This document shows positions 25,961-38,034 of a stretch of 60,000 bases of DNA, one piece after another. The notes below the pieces were generated by a model that was given only the letters and a program-made list of their open reading frames with translations, did not search any database and had not been told where the DNA came from. This DNA is from Polytrichum commune (lineage: Eukaryota > Streptophyta > Polytrichopsida > Polytrichales > Polytrichaceae), in the NCBI GenBank assembly GCA_950295325.1, contig OX485807.1:13545001-13605000 (forward strand), in the 5' to 3' direction. The position numbers and the translations under genes were made by a program. The stretch's first letter is position 1; every line of letters begins with the position of its first letter.

Positions 25961-26927
25961 CTTAATCATTGAACGATTTGCGTAGGCTGAAGAATGTTAT
26001 GAACGGTAGAGAAGTCGAGCCCACACCCACGCTTACTACTTAAACGAACATCCGGCCACTTTACATTAATCAATACATACGTGGTGTATAATGTGCGGCC
26101 CATACCCTCGAGCACGAGAATATATGGATGAGAGGAATGGGACGGCTTCGGATAGGTACAACAACAACAACAACAACAAAATATATATATACTAGGTCGG
26201 AAAGAGGGAGGGGGGACTTGGGCAAAGAAAGATAAGGCTCCACCTTAAGAAGATCCGCGCACGGCCGAGTCGTTTGCTCACTCGCTCGTTTGCTTGCTTT
26301 TTTGCGTTCCGTGAGGAAGCCCGAGCGGAGTTGTTGCCTTGAGAATCACTATGTGGAGGGCGTCGGCTCCCAATTATAGAGTGGGCCGGCCTTGGAATTA
26401 CGCCCCCGTTTTTAATCAACGCCTTGGGCCCCCTTTTCCCAACCGAAAGGTTCGTGTGGAGGTGAGGGGGTTAGTAGTGTGGTGTTGTGTGCGAGTGGCT
26501 ACCGTGGTCTCCACACTACAATAGTGGAGTTTGGCGAACCAAGGGATTGCGTCGATCGCCTATCCACTCGTTTCCCTTTGTGGGTCCGACTTCCAATGCT
26601 CTTGGAAACAAACGGACGGATGGACGGACGGGCCCATGTGATGAATAGTGAGGGAATTAGAAGTTGTGGCGCACATTAGGGCTCCACTTGGTGAGGGGAA
26701 GGGTGTATGTGGGCCGTCTTATGATGTGGCCACTCTTTTTAATTAACGGAACGCCTTTATTTGAGAGCTTGGCAAGAACGCTTGGAGTGAGTTTAAGAAC
26801 GGACCTTAACACACACAAAAAGAAAAATAGAATTGGCAAGAGGTACGATGAGAGAGAGAGAGAGAGAGTGGACTTTGTGCTCCGGCTATAAGGTAGATCA
26901 ATGAACGGGGAGATCATCCGACCGCTC
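25961..26927. other. Intergenic DNA, GC-richer, no gene recognised
   Basis: Contains a CAA run (26158-26178) and a GA run (26851-26867). Frames at 26192-26917 have no recognisable domain. Confidence 0.4.
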
Positions 26928-27126
26928 GTTACAAAATGTATGAGCCGGTTGCTTTTGAGAAATACCCGGTTGAAGTTCTAAGACTTTACAAAATTTGTCA
27001 ATCGGTTTAGAGGAATCTCTACAGTATACCTCAAATTAATGAAGAAGAACCGCAAAAGCATGTGACATGTAACCACTTGGACTTGGAAACACGAGGATTT
27101 TGACCAATCCTGCCCGAAAATCTCCC
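26928..27126 (+). repeat. R2 dispersed repeat, copy 2
   Basis: gagccggttgcttttgagaa, cccggttgaagttc, tttagaggaatc, tacctcaaattaatgaag, catgtaacc, acttggacttggaaacac and gaggattttgacc follow the R2 order. This is the most diverged of the four copies. Confidence 0.75.
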
Positions 27127-28289
27127 CTAGCATTGAGGTAGATGAAGTTTTATTACAGTTCCTTCCAAAAGGTTTGACCTCTTCTCGTGTGCAATAAATC
27201 TATGGGACCCCCAAAAAAAATTCCAAATGATTAGCACTTCTTGTACGACTCCAATGTCATAAGAGTGAGATTGAGGTGATTGAACCTCTATTTGCCATAA
27301 ATTTTCAAAGAGCATATATGAAATCATTTCAAACTGATTATACAAGTGTGCCTAAAGTGGTTAGTGTTGAGTTGTTTTTGAGAATTTGACTTTTTGGATG
27401 TCCTCACCCATGAGTTGTCATACTGATCCTTGAAATCAAACTAGAGGTGTTGGTTCAATATATATATATATAACCACTTTGTACCCAAAAGTAGGCGTTT
27501 GAATAAGATATGCTTATTGTAGGCATCATTCTAGATTGAAAAATGAACATCACAATTCGGAGGACATAGAACCTCCAAGTGGGGGTTCAATAAGGTTCTA
27601 TTGTCTTTAACACAAATATTTTGAACATTAGTGTGCAACTTGTGAATGCTTTTCACTAGTTGAATGCAACGGAATTGCACTATCCTTGAATAAAGAAGAT
27701 TTCCATGTCCAAAATGCACTTCTTACAAATAAAAGTTGGAAATAATATTCTGTAAAAAAGATTCATACAATTTATACATGAAATCGACCCTATAATGTCC
27801 CAATATTAAATTTAAATGTCTTTAAACGTTTGTAATTCACCCATAGTTCACAAGAGATGCACATTAAATCACATTGAATGAAACTTGACATAAATAATCT
27901 ATTCACTATCATGTATAACATAAAGAATGTATCCATATGCGTCCTATACTAGTATAATGACTTTTCACTCAAACTAACGTTTCTCTCCGTACTATCCATA
28001 CATAACTATAATCGACTCTCATGTTTTGATACATCATGAACCTACATGGGACCTACACGTGCTCAAATCACTCCAAAAGATTAAACCTGAAACTATGTAA
28101 ATTTGACTTACAAGGGAGTCATTTGAATTCAAAAGTAAGATGCTTGCATGAAGTTTTCCAAGTGATTTGAAGTACCAACCGTATGGATGTGACATCTACA
28201 TAAGTTTTGAAAAGTTCGTTTCTCGATTGTTCTTGGTACTTTTAAGCGTGCAAGTTTCACTTTATAGCACACGAACAATGTGTGCTACT
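27127..28289. other. AT-rich intergenic DNA
   Basis: A short frame at 27127-27345 on the minus strand has no recognisable domain. A short (TA)n run lies at 27459-27471. Nothing else was recognised. Confidence 0.4.
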
Positions 28290-28475
28290 AAGTTCAAGTG
28301 CAAAAGGCTTGGACCTTGAGAGGTTAAAGAGAAAAGAGGATCAAGTTCACTTTGACCTTGTATTTATGCATCTTAGTTTTGATTCTAAGATTTGAAATGA
28401 CAATCTTTGTGATTTACAATAGCAAACCAAGTGAGACAATTTTTGTTTTGATTCAAAGGTCGATTTTTTAATGTG
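28290..28475 (-). repeat. R1 partial copy, minus strand
   Basis: gttttgattctaagatttga, aatgacaatctttgtgattt, acaatagcaaaccaagtgag and acaattttt match the middle of R1 in reverse. The outer blocks are missing. Confidence 0.6.
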
Positions 28476-29583
28476 GAGATGAAAGTGTCCACGCATGTCT
28501 TTTGTGTGCCTTTTGTGGATAGCTAAGCATACATTAATTGGCCATATTATGTATATTAGAAGTGATCCAATCTCAAATTAGAAGTTGTACAACCTTGGAG
28601 AAGACGTTTACTTTTATTCACGGAACTTGATGCTAGGAACTGGAGATGGGATGGGAACCACTTTGTAACCACTTTAAGACCAATTTCATGTGTTCAACAA
28701 GTGCTCATACGCAAAGTTTTAAACACCACACATGTTTGTTTGAATGTGACAGAGTATTCCTTTACATACCATCTAACATTCAACTGAGCACATAGATTTC
28801 ATTCTAAGCACACACGAACCTCAAAATGGAACCTTCCATGCAAATTGCTTTTCGATTTTAAGGTATATGCGCTTTGATTAGAGAGATCCCCAATAAAACA
28901 TAAGACGAACTTCGGCCACAAAATTTCACCAACATTCTTCCACATTCATGGTTGTTATCAAAATGAGTTCTTCAACTCAATGACCCAACACCCAGATTGG
29001 TTTGTGGGAGTGGGTACCCAGTTGGTGATGCCCACAATAGGCACACATACCTCATAACTTCTACAAACTTGAAAGGATTCAAATATGGAAATGTCGTGAT
29101 CGCAATTGCCAATGTAGGGCCTAGATCATACCACTACAACGCACATCTAATTTAGTGTGGCATGTCACACTATTCATCATCGGCCAACGTAAATGATTTA
29201 CAAATCCCTAGGTGGCATGAGACACTTGTTACTATGTAACAAGTCATGGAGGCTAATGCCACACTAATTCACATTCGTAGTGTACTTGTCCCTACCACTA
29301 CTACCATTTGAAGAACCGTCTTCTTTTTGATGGACCCCATGGCCGGTGGAATTGATGCACTAAAAAACAAGCATGGAAAGCACCGATATACATAAGAATA
29401 CCATATAATGTTTTTAATGTGTTCGGTTGGGCCATGCACGAGGGGAGACATGGTAGTGAGAAAAGGCTTGAATTTCGATGGCATGGGTTTGACCCTTGTT
29501 TAATCCCAATGCCACATTCCCAACGAAACTTGTGCTCAAAGTACTTCATATTCCATGAAGGGAACTATGATCAGGGAGAACCG
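28476..29583. other. AT-rich intergenic DNA, nothing recognised
   Basis: Frames at 29269-29601 on both strands overlap one another and have no recognisable domain. Confidence 0.4.
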
Positions 29584-29765
29584 GCAGTTAGTTATAGATG
29601 AACAATCACCGGTTGAAGTTCATCAAGACTTCAGGAGAATTACCGGTCATTTTAGAGGAATTTATGGAATATTATACCCCAATTTAATAAAGGAAACCCA
29701 GAGGATGTGAACATGTAACCGGTTGGACTTGCAAACACTAGAATCTCAACCGATTATCTTAGCTG
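29584..29765 (+). repeat. R2 dispersed repeat, copy 3
   Basis: agttagttatagatgaac, caccggttgaagttcatc, aagacttcagga, cattttagaggaattt, taatttaat-like, catgtaaccggttggacttg, caaacactagaa and tcaaccgattat are in R2 order, close to copies 1 and 4. Confidence 0.8.
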
Positions 29766-30839
29766 ATTATAGATGTTACCCCTCTTACCGGTTCAAAACC
29801 CCTACTGCTAACTAAGCTTAATTAAGGTGACCGCCGACGCAACGTGTATAAAATAAAGTAAATCATGAGACCCGTTTGATTCAACTCCAAGTAACTTAAT
29901 AACAAAGAGTGCAAGCCCGTTCTTCTAGTATTTGTGCCAAGTGGCATTTTTTGGCTTATTTTTGGGAACCCTCACGTACTTTGTCGCGTATGCAACCTCA
30001 ACTAAAGCTTTCCATGTGGGTGCCTCGTGTGAACCTAACTTAGTCTCCTTCTCGTGGCAAGCAAGGCGCACAAATGCCCAAAGTTCGTGTGGTTTGGTGT
30101 GGTGGCCCCCACCCCACCCCCACGGGAATGGTGGGTCCCGTTGGCCTCGTATCAAAGAACCATTCAAGCAAGCGATAGACTTCATTTATCAATTATAGGC
30201 GACTAGAATGTGCAATACTATTTTTTTATTTTCTTCTTCTTCTTCCCAATTGGGTCGCCGCATGGCACAACTTGAGCTCAAGCTCAAGCTTGCAAGTTTG
30301 GTGGGCCAAGGTAAACGAGGGAATTTGAACGCCTTACAATGTGCCTCAAATGGTGCAACTTCGTCTCAAGATTGGTCCCCGTTTATTATGGCTTGGTTTG
30401 AAGTCCAATGACAACTAGCAATTCAAGCTTGATCTGCAACTTGAAACTTGGAGATCAATCATCAAAGATTAGAAGAGAAAGCAAAGCTCCGTCATTTTAG
30501 GCACATATAACGGTCCAAATTCTTTTTGCCTTGGCCCCCTAAACTTGCAAGCTTGAGCTTGACCTAAAGCTCGTATGCGTGACTAAGGTGTGGAGGTCAC
30601 ACAAGCAGCTCATGTGGGGGTCACACATGTTCCAAAATATCATTGTCAAAACAGAGTGGACTAAAGGTGAAACCAATTTTCCCCTTAAATAAAAATTTGA
30701 CACACGTACCCAACCTTGGGCCCGAGCTTGGTGTCAACATTGTTTGCTTCAGTTCTTCAGGTAGAATTTGACCTTCATGTCGTTGACTCGTGACACACGG
30801 AAGGGTCCTTACCGATCACTATTTTAAGCATCCGTCACC
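29766..30839. other. Intergenic DNA, nothing recognised
   Basis: A CTT run lies at 30231-30245 and the phrase caagctcaagcttgcaag at about 30278-30296. The frames at 29925-30198 on opposite strands are mutual shadows. Confidence 0.4.
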
Positions 30840-30998
30840 ATGGGGGAAGAAGAAGAGAAAAGAAAGAAGAGGGAATCAAACCATACGAAACGCCACTGTG
30901 GCACTGTTAAGGAAGAAACTTCCATGGTGGCCGCCACCTCACCCGCCACCCGTGCTTATTGGCAAAGATTCGAGTCCAAGGCACGCTGCATTGCCATG
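30840..30998 (+). other. Candidate first coding exon, unrecognised
   Basis: An ATG in good context (gtcaccATGGGGG) opens 53 codons (MGEEEEKRKKRESNH..., ending RFESKARCIAM). The frame meets TGA at 30999. A strong donor (CCAT|GTGAGA, GT at 30998-30999) lies exactly there, so an exon of 30840-30997 is possible. I find no matching downstream exon or domain, and the acidic/basic start comes from a GAA-rich run. It may be chance. Confidence 0.2.
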
Positions 30999-31001
30999 TG
31001 A

Positions 31002-32727
31002 GAAACTCAACCTCCCAAGATTTCAACGCGACGTTACAGCGGCAGGCGAACATGTAAGATTGTAATACCATTAAAAGAAAAGACCGACTACAGTCAAGAT
31101 AAAACTGTGTTGAATGATGACATATCATTCGACACAGTGGATAAAGAAAGACTTGTAAGCCTCACAAACTTTAGTCATAGAATAAGATACACACGATCCG
31201 TCATCGATCCGGTGAAGGTGCCCCCGAACCTCTCACTTATATACCTTAGCTTTATTCTCATCGACTGTTTGCCCATATACTCACTCTACCGCCGTTCGTA
31301 CCACTATGGTGAAAGCGGGAGCCTCCCTTTCTATCTATCTATATATATGCAAGGCCACGAATTGCACTGAGGCCTAGTATGAACAGAATGGCTAAAGTGG
31401 GAATGTGTTAGTGGTGACGTAACACGTTATCTGGCTACATAGTGTTGGTGGCTCAATGCCTTGTGGGTTTTGGTGATGAGTCATCGCCACATCGTCAGCA
31501 CACCATTCAAACTCCAGAGTGAAACAGTGGTAATTGTAGTACTACTGAACGGCTGCCACACAAGTTTACTTTATCCAACTATTAAAATGGAACTCCCAAT
31601 TCTTGCCACATGTTCTGCGCCCGGGGTTAGCGTTTAGGGTTAGGGTTAGGGCTCCAAGGTGGTCGTACGTGGGTGTCGTTCCGTCCGTTTCTCGTATTCC
31701 CCAACGATCTACCGATTCAAGTAGATTCGCCCGACGAAACCTCGTGGTGGCATTTACCGAATCGACGACGACGAAGCACGATGTGAGAAATCGGGATGTT
31801 GATTGAATCTCCCTTGATTTGGTTAGGGTTAGGGTTACGTTGAGTGTATGTTTGTTGATTCCTTAACTGAATACATAAGTCCTTTGCAGAATGTGTCGTT
31901 GTTGGGCGTGGAATAGTTGGTGAAATTTTCTTTTTGGGAAGATGTAGCCCGATCGCTCTTGGAACCGCATGTCGTTAGACTTTACCCGTGTTTATTCTTG
32001 GACCCTCCCCTCGCCGAACCACACCCCCCAATCGACATACGAAAAAACCAACCGAATAGCACCCGCATGCCTTTGGGTTTGGAGTTTAGGGTCATGAGGA
32101 ATAAAAGAATGTCGGGTAACCAAATTGTACTCGGCTAACTTAGAGTGTGTCCAAATGTGATGCGAGGAGTAGTACATTATTGGGAAGGATAAGTATTAAG
32201 AAAGAGTTTCATTCCCAAAAGGGACCAATAGATAAGGCACAGGAGGGCACCCTTGACCGGCCTCCACATGTGATAATGGAACGGACCTTAATTTGTGCAA
32301 GACTGTCTAGTGTTTATCCCGCTCAACAATCACCAACACCTCAACAATTCCAAGTACCACTACTACTACTACTACGACGACGACTTGTACTCCCACTACT
32401 ACGCCATGTGCCCTACGAATATTCTAGTGCACCGTATTCTACATACGACACTACGGTGTGTTTTTTTAAGTCGACTCAATGATCGATTTGTGTGTTGTTT
32501 CTCCTATTTTGGGAAGACAGGATCGTCTTAAATCTAGAGGTCAGATGCCGAACTATGAAAGAAAATAACATCATTCATTGAATATATTGTATGATTGGAC
32601 AAACCCTCATGGATCAATACATACATGCGACTAAAAGGTGTGTGTTTTTTAATATGGCGAAGATCGATGAGTCGTCGCCTTTCCGTCGAAGATCTGGACA
32701 ACTTCAATAAAGGAAATTGCCAAATAG
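31002..32727. other. Intergenic DNA with telomere-like repeats
   Basis: Contains TTTAGGGTTAGGGTTAGGG at 31633-31651 and a second GGTTAGGGTTAGGGTT at 31821-31836. An ACT/ACG trinucleotide run lies near 32356-32385. The frame at 31603-31806 is Arg/Ser-rich with no domain. Confidence 0.45.
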
Positions 32728-32940
32728 AATAGAATAGAATATCATAGTAATGAGGAGTCATGGCTCTCCATGGGATTGGCTAATAATGTCGATGTTGTTA
32801 TTGTTCCCGACGATCCGCCTCTCGGATGTTCACGGGGCGTAGATGACGACATTGTTCTTCTTGAGATTCATATTCTCGTGTCCTTCACATTGAACGACTC
32901 AACCAAATTATATATATGCGCTACCTGCTTTGCGATGTGA
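32728..32940 (+). other. Open coding-like segment upstream of the relic
   Basis: 70 codons are open in a different frame from the relic, with NNVDVVIVPDDPPLGCSRGV and DDDIVLLEIHILVSFTLND. A GT donor (GCGAT|GTGAAC) lies at the end, and an AG (aagcgcag, ending 32986) before the relic could act as acceptor. This may be an upstream exon or part of the same decayed gene. Evidence is composition and length only. Confidence 0.25.
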
Positions 32941-32968
32941 ACCAAAATATCTGGATAATTGTTGTTGA

Positions 32969-33690
32969 CTGTATCTAAAAGCGCAGGGGATATTTGTGGA
33001 AAATAATACAGGTGGCCCAAATGACAAACTTAGTAGTAGTAGTAGTAGTAGTAGTCACACCCTTGAGGGAGAAGAAGAAGGTCTCCATGCCTCGAGGGAT
33101 TTTGGAGACATGATGATCGGGTCCGGACATGATACGGTCTATGATCGCACTTATTACATCGAGTTTTTGAACTATATATAAATATAAATATACATATATA
33201 CATATTATGATCATCATCTCCCACTTGGAGATTTTATCATTTTGGGTTTCTCCGATGATCCAAATGCCCGAAATGATTCGGATGCCTTGTGTAAAAAGCT
33301 GGTGCGATTTGCGACAAAGGAGTTGAGGAGAACCATTGAACGACCGGCTGACGAATCCTACCCCCCCCCCCCCCCCCCCACAAACTTATCATCATAACGT
33401 ACACAAAACGTTAACCCCAAACACATGGAATTTGGAGTCCCGGGCTTTGCAGTGACAATATTTCATCATCGAGGTCTTGTCCGAGATGACCCTAAACTAC
33501 CGGATGATACTGGAGAGGTACCCAAATTGAACGGAGTGGTTGGCGGTTTGATTCCCGGCTGTGAAATCGTCTCTGTGCTTGACGAAAAACTAGCCACGTA
33601 GTTCAAAAGCACCTCTTGTGTTTCAAAAGAGAAAAGAAAAAGATCTTGGTTCTCCAAGAAGAATGGCGTTCAACTTGATACAAATGATCA
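32969..33690 (+). pseudogene. Unrecognised protein-coding relic, one frame with four stops
   Basis: One plus-strand frame runs 240 codons with only four stops (33179, 33185, 33395, 33599). Readable segments are an Asn/Gly stretch, an 8-Ser run from (AGT)n, HTLEGEEEGLHASRDFGDMM, then LGDFIILGFSDDPNARNDSD with a helical ALCKKLVRFATKELRRTIE, then MEFGVPGFAVTIFHHRG, PKLPDDTGEVPKLNGVVGG and LIPGCEIVSVLDEKLAT. After the TAG, a basic tail (FKSTSCVSKEKRKRSWFSKK) follows in the same frame, as if TGG had become TAG. A (AT)n run and a 19-bp C run interrupt it. I do not recognise the family. It could also be exons of a gene whose introns I cannot place. Confidence 0.4.
33361..33379. repeat. 19-bp C homopolymer
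   Basis: An uninterrupted C run. Similar runs lie at 4712-4725, 7369-7383, 37870-37882, 42593-42602, 57181-57190 and 57669-57684. Long C runs are also prone to length error in sequencing. Confidence 0.9.
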
Positions 33691-35284
33691 ATGATCGGTG
33701 TGAGGGTGAACTTAGGGTGCATTTACATTAAGGTATGGGTCAAAGAAACATGGGGGCCGTAATAGCTTACCCCGCGAAGGACTTTGTTTTCAGATTGAAG
33801 ATTGAACTCAAGTTTGGAGGTCGGTTTCTCATCTAGGAGAAGTATTTTTAATTTATTTTTTTAATGAATGGGGACCACTAAAAGTTGGTGGGAAAGTGGT
33901 GTCACATCTGTGTCATTTTTATTTTTATTTTTATTTTTTCATGCCTCGGATCTAGATTCTAGGTGTAAACTCCTCGACTTTGAAGATTTGCTCTCAATCA
34001 ATTATAAGACTGCTCGATTCATGGGAGTTTCTTTGGTCTTGGACCCTACTCATGTAACGTAAACCCACCCTTAGACTTAAAAAAAATCTCAAGTTAAATT
34101 CACCTTCACAAATAATTTACATCCCCATACACCCCCATCCCCTTCCCACAAAAAAATTGCTTACAGTCTCTCCCTTGTTTCTCTCTTACCATCGTCAAAT
34201 TTGACAAGAGAAACTGATTTGATGGCGAAATGGTGCGGCGGTGCCACATTAGCACCACTTCAATCCATTTCTCAAACACCTTAGACATGGACCAAGACCC
34301 CAGTATAAAACTCTTTGGGTCCAAACTATTGCTCTCACTAAACACAGTCGCTTGATGTTTGGAATCCCTTCGCGAATCTAGCACGGACGTAGATTCGCAT
34401 TATTCTCTCCTTCGACATCGGACATTCGCATGAGACTCGTATGCTCGAAGTGCTTGGACCCTAGTGTAACCAAGATCCACCCTATGAAACCACAAGACTT
34501 ATGATCGCTTCTTAAAGCTCACCCACCTTTACCAATCTCTTCCCGAATAATATTCCCCCTCAAACCCCCCCCCCCAATTGAAAAATCGCATTATTTCCTA
34601 TTCAAAGGCCTCCCGTTTGTGAGGTTTATCACTTGCCACAATCGCATGAAAACAAGGGCTCACGAGCGATCGGGATCCTACACACAACGCGGGCGCCTCA
34701 TGGCCTCACACAAAAGGGAATGGGATTCCGAGTGCAACCCAATGGGAGTGGTGCACCACATGCGCGGCTTACCTACAACACCACCCCAATGCCCCACGGT
34801 TTTAACACTTTGAAGCTTCCGGAACCCGAAATCATCAATACTTTTTAAAAAAGAAAAAAAAGAAAAGAGAAGAGAGAGCATATTGTCGAATGTACCGAGT
34901 GTTTTTTGTGGTGAAAAATACTGCATGGCTCACATGATGTTGGTTGTATGAACGACGAGTGCATGCCGATGGCGTTGGAATATATAACTTAAGTCAAGGT
35001 GAGGAGTGGTTGTGTGAAGGTATAAATGTGGGCCTCATCGTTGTGGTGACCTCTCTTAATGGGGCAACTAGGTATAAATATTTGAGTGGTATTGATGGCA
35101 AGCTTGTAGCTAAGTGTATATGGACGCCCGAATGACAAGTGTTGCAATGAGATGGGGGGATGTGTGTTCAAAAAATGCTAAGCAATCTACAATAGGGTTT
35201 TATAGTAGTTACAACTTTGACTTACTATGTTTTGCACATTGACTCAATGGTGGGGAATCTAGAAGATTTTCGACGTGATGATCC
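33691..35284. other. Intergenic DNA, nothing recognised
   Basis: The frames at 33868-34062, 34106-34384 and 34619-34926 have no recognisable domain. A C run lies at 34566-34575. Confidence 0.4.
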
Positions 35285-35400
35285 GTGTGGTTATTTTGTT
35301 TTGTTTTTACAATTGCTAATTGGATGAGACAATTTTCAATGCAATCCAATGCCCGGAACGTTTGGAGTTGGACGACGTGCGATGACGCCAAGGACCATGT
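35285..35400 (-). repeat. R1 short partial copy, minus strand
   Basis: acaattgctaattggatgag, acaattttcaatgcaatcca and gtttggagttggac match the first blocks of R1 in reverse. Confidence 0.5.
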
Positions 35401-36107
35401 GCGAATTTTGTTTCGTAACATCTATCGAGGGGATAACAATATAAACATATCCCCTATAAGTTGGTTGTTGATTCACCCCCATTGAAGACCACTAGATTAA
35501 TTCAAGGTTTGTGACCCCATTTGGGAGTTATCATTGCCTGAATATTATACCACAACCTTATGAAGTGAACCTTGCCATATTCTAGTAATAAAAGTTAAGT
35601 TAGTGGTTGTATGCATGTCAAGAGAATTTGGTCGCCATGCAAGTGAGGTCTCGTACAACTATATCTATAATATGTCACTACCAACATATGAGTCCCAGGT
35701 AACTCACTTGCGTCGTTGGAAGAAATGTGCTTCAATCTACCACTAAGGTAGATTTCCTACTAAATCTCTAGTAACTCTTGATGTGATATACTTGTTTGAT
35801 CATGCAAGAAAGACAAACTTACCACACTTTGTTGTACAATATTTAGTAAGGCTTGAGACTTCTAAAAGTATCTCTTAGATGCTATGGATAAAGATGGGTT
35901 AGACTAGGAGTGCCTTTGGGTATAAGAGGGAGCTCAGGGGAGGGGAGAGGATCATCTTGTTATTTCTCTCCTATGGTCGGGTGGTGCAAGCTCATAGTAA
36001 TCAAAATATTGTGTTCAATATTGTAATCTACGATCGTTATAGATTTGTAAGTTCTTTCACTGACATACGACATGTTGCCCATGTTTGTACACTAAATATT
36101 GCATTTC

Positions 36108-36680
36108 GTGTCATATGGTGCGTTATATTAGTGTGGCAACTTTCTAATGACATTTCTTATGAATAACTTCACAAGGAAGGTCATCCCAATTTTCTTTTAG
36201 TTCATCCATTTTTTGGTATATTCTACATCCTAACATTCCCGTAATGAAATGTTGTCATGGAAAATTGAGATTTGAATGAAAAATCGCCAAGCAAGTGACA
36301 GTAATTGCAACATTTTAGATCCATAATGCCCCAATTCTTTAAAATAAAAAACAATGTTAGGTTTGCATTTAACGTCAGTATCACTACGTGGACGGTTTTA
36401 AACTACACTAAAATATTGTCACTTACTATTTGGAACTATGCAAAAACTATGACTAATAATTGCACATCTCATTTACTAGCACGCGTCGAATTGGTTTGTT
36501 TGGACAATATAGAACACTAACATCTTCACTTGGTAAAATTTCACACAAAACGTTTTTCCTTTTAAAAAGAAAACATCATGTAACCCCGAATAGTAAGTGA
36601 TACTAAATAAAATGTTTAGTGTAGTATTGAGCACGACAAATAGAATCGGTGCCCCTAAACCACACTATTTAGCGTAGCGG
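36108..36680 (+). repeat. R3 dispersed repeat, long copy with a nested MITE
   Basis: tgtcatatgg, tttcttatgaataa, catcctaacattcccgtaat, gaaatgttgtcatgg, ttgagatttgaatgaaa, taattgcaac, aatgcccc, gttaggtttgcatttaacgt and tcactacgtgg match 51826-52140 in order. After an insertion (36406-36621) the unit resumes with gagcacgacaaatagaatcg and ends near tttagcgtag. Confidence 0.75.
36406..36621. mobile_element. 216-bp MITE nested in R3
   Basis: It starts CACTAAAATATT and ends in the inverted form ...AAATGTTTAGTG. Inside both ends lies tcacttactattYgg. TA flanks both ends. The uninterrupted R3 copy at 51826-52185 reads straight across this point (tttacaatgactatcgagca), so the insertion is later than R3. 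Confidence 0.6.
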
Positions 36681-37783
36681 CGTATATTTCAACAGTGAAA
36701 CGTTTTTGCAGACTCCGACAACCATGTGGGCTGCGCAAGTGAGTCACCGGTTCTAACAATAAGCTTATAATAAATAGTGTGGAACTTTTGCATTGAAAAA
36801 TAACTTTATCCTGCCAGCCGCAATGAATGAATGGATGAATGAAGTTCATCCCCCCGCCGCCTCGGGGTACGACTCCAAGGGAGACTGTAGTTCAAGGGCA
36901 AAAATTCCCGCATAAATTAATTGTTATTGTTCAATGTTACTTGCGTCGGAGTACTTGTGACCACGTAGTATATGAGTCATGGGTAATTGACTTGCATCAT
37001 TACAAGATTGTCACGTGTCATTGGAAAATCTGCAGTTCCATGATGACTGGTAGATTTGCATGTGTGGTTTTTTTTTTGTTTTTTTTTTTTTCAATGACGC
37101 AAGATGATTGCTGAGGACTCATATGTTGGTAGTGGAGTGACCGATTGAAACGATGTTGAATGCAAGTTATGGCCATCTTAAAGTAGAAGAAGAATATAAA
37201 ACTTTGCTTTTGATTGTTTATTTATTGTTTTTGTTTTGTTTTGGCGTCCTAGAACAATGAAAATATCACATGAGCACATTAGCAAATATTAATGGAGAAT
37301 ATAAGCGTAGTTGAGCTTACGTTTTGGAATCATGATGGGTACTTTGTAAGTCCCTTTCCTTTTGAGTGTATGTGAGATGTCAAACTTGAAATAGCTACAC
37401 CGGTATCACCTATCCCCATGAGTCACCGTTTTAAAGTCATGCGATACTACAACTTACGACTTTTAATGAGAGTTCATCATTTTTCACCGGGTGCTTTACA
37501 TCATGTTTCTTGGGTTTGCATACTCACTATTCATATTCTCATCAATCGGAACATCAATAGTAATCCAACGTGGACTACGTATTCATGAGCTTCAATCATG
37601 CAAACTTAACACAATATGTATGTAGGATTCATGGTGCCTATATCGGTATAAATTCACATTCTCTAGCTTGTAGGAAAGTAAAACACCATGAATTATCATA
37701 TAGCCCTTAAGATGCCTATTTTACAACTCCAAAATCACATCAAAATCCCCAAACTGGTCAATTGAAATCTAGTTGAAACTAAA
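36681..37783. other. AT-rich intergenic DNA, nothing recognised
   Basis: T runs at 37067-37091. The frame at 36839-37114 has no recognisable domain. Confidence 0.4.
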
Positions 37784-38034
37784 CTAAATATGATATTTAG
37801 TGCCACACACTGTTTGGAGTTACACATTCATGTACAACTTCTTACCATTGATGTAATTTCCCCTCCCCCTCCCCCCCCCCCCAAGTAAAGATGTTAATGC
37901 TCTATAATGTCCAAACAACCAATTCGACCATTGTTGATAAAAAAAAGAAAAAAAAAGAAAAAAAAATGTACAATAAACAATCACAGCCTTAAATAATTCC
38001 AAATAGTAAGACATACTAAATGTTGTATCTAGTG
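37784..38034. mobile_element. Second copy of the 36406-type MITE
   Basis: Left end ctaaatatgatatttagtg then cactgtttgga; right end, reversed, cactagatacaacatttagt then cttactatttgga. These match the inverted ends of 36406-36621 with divergence. The interior includes a C run and A-rich sequence and has no ORF. Confidence 0.5.

Noticed and set aside
31633-31836. Chromosome end or telomere
   Set aside because: Only about three repeat units at each place, inside ordinary sequence. Too short for a telomere.
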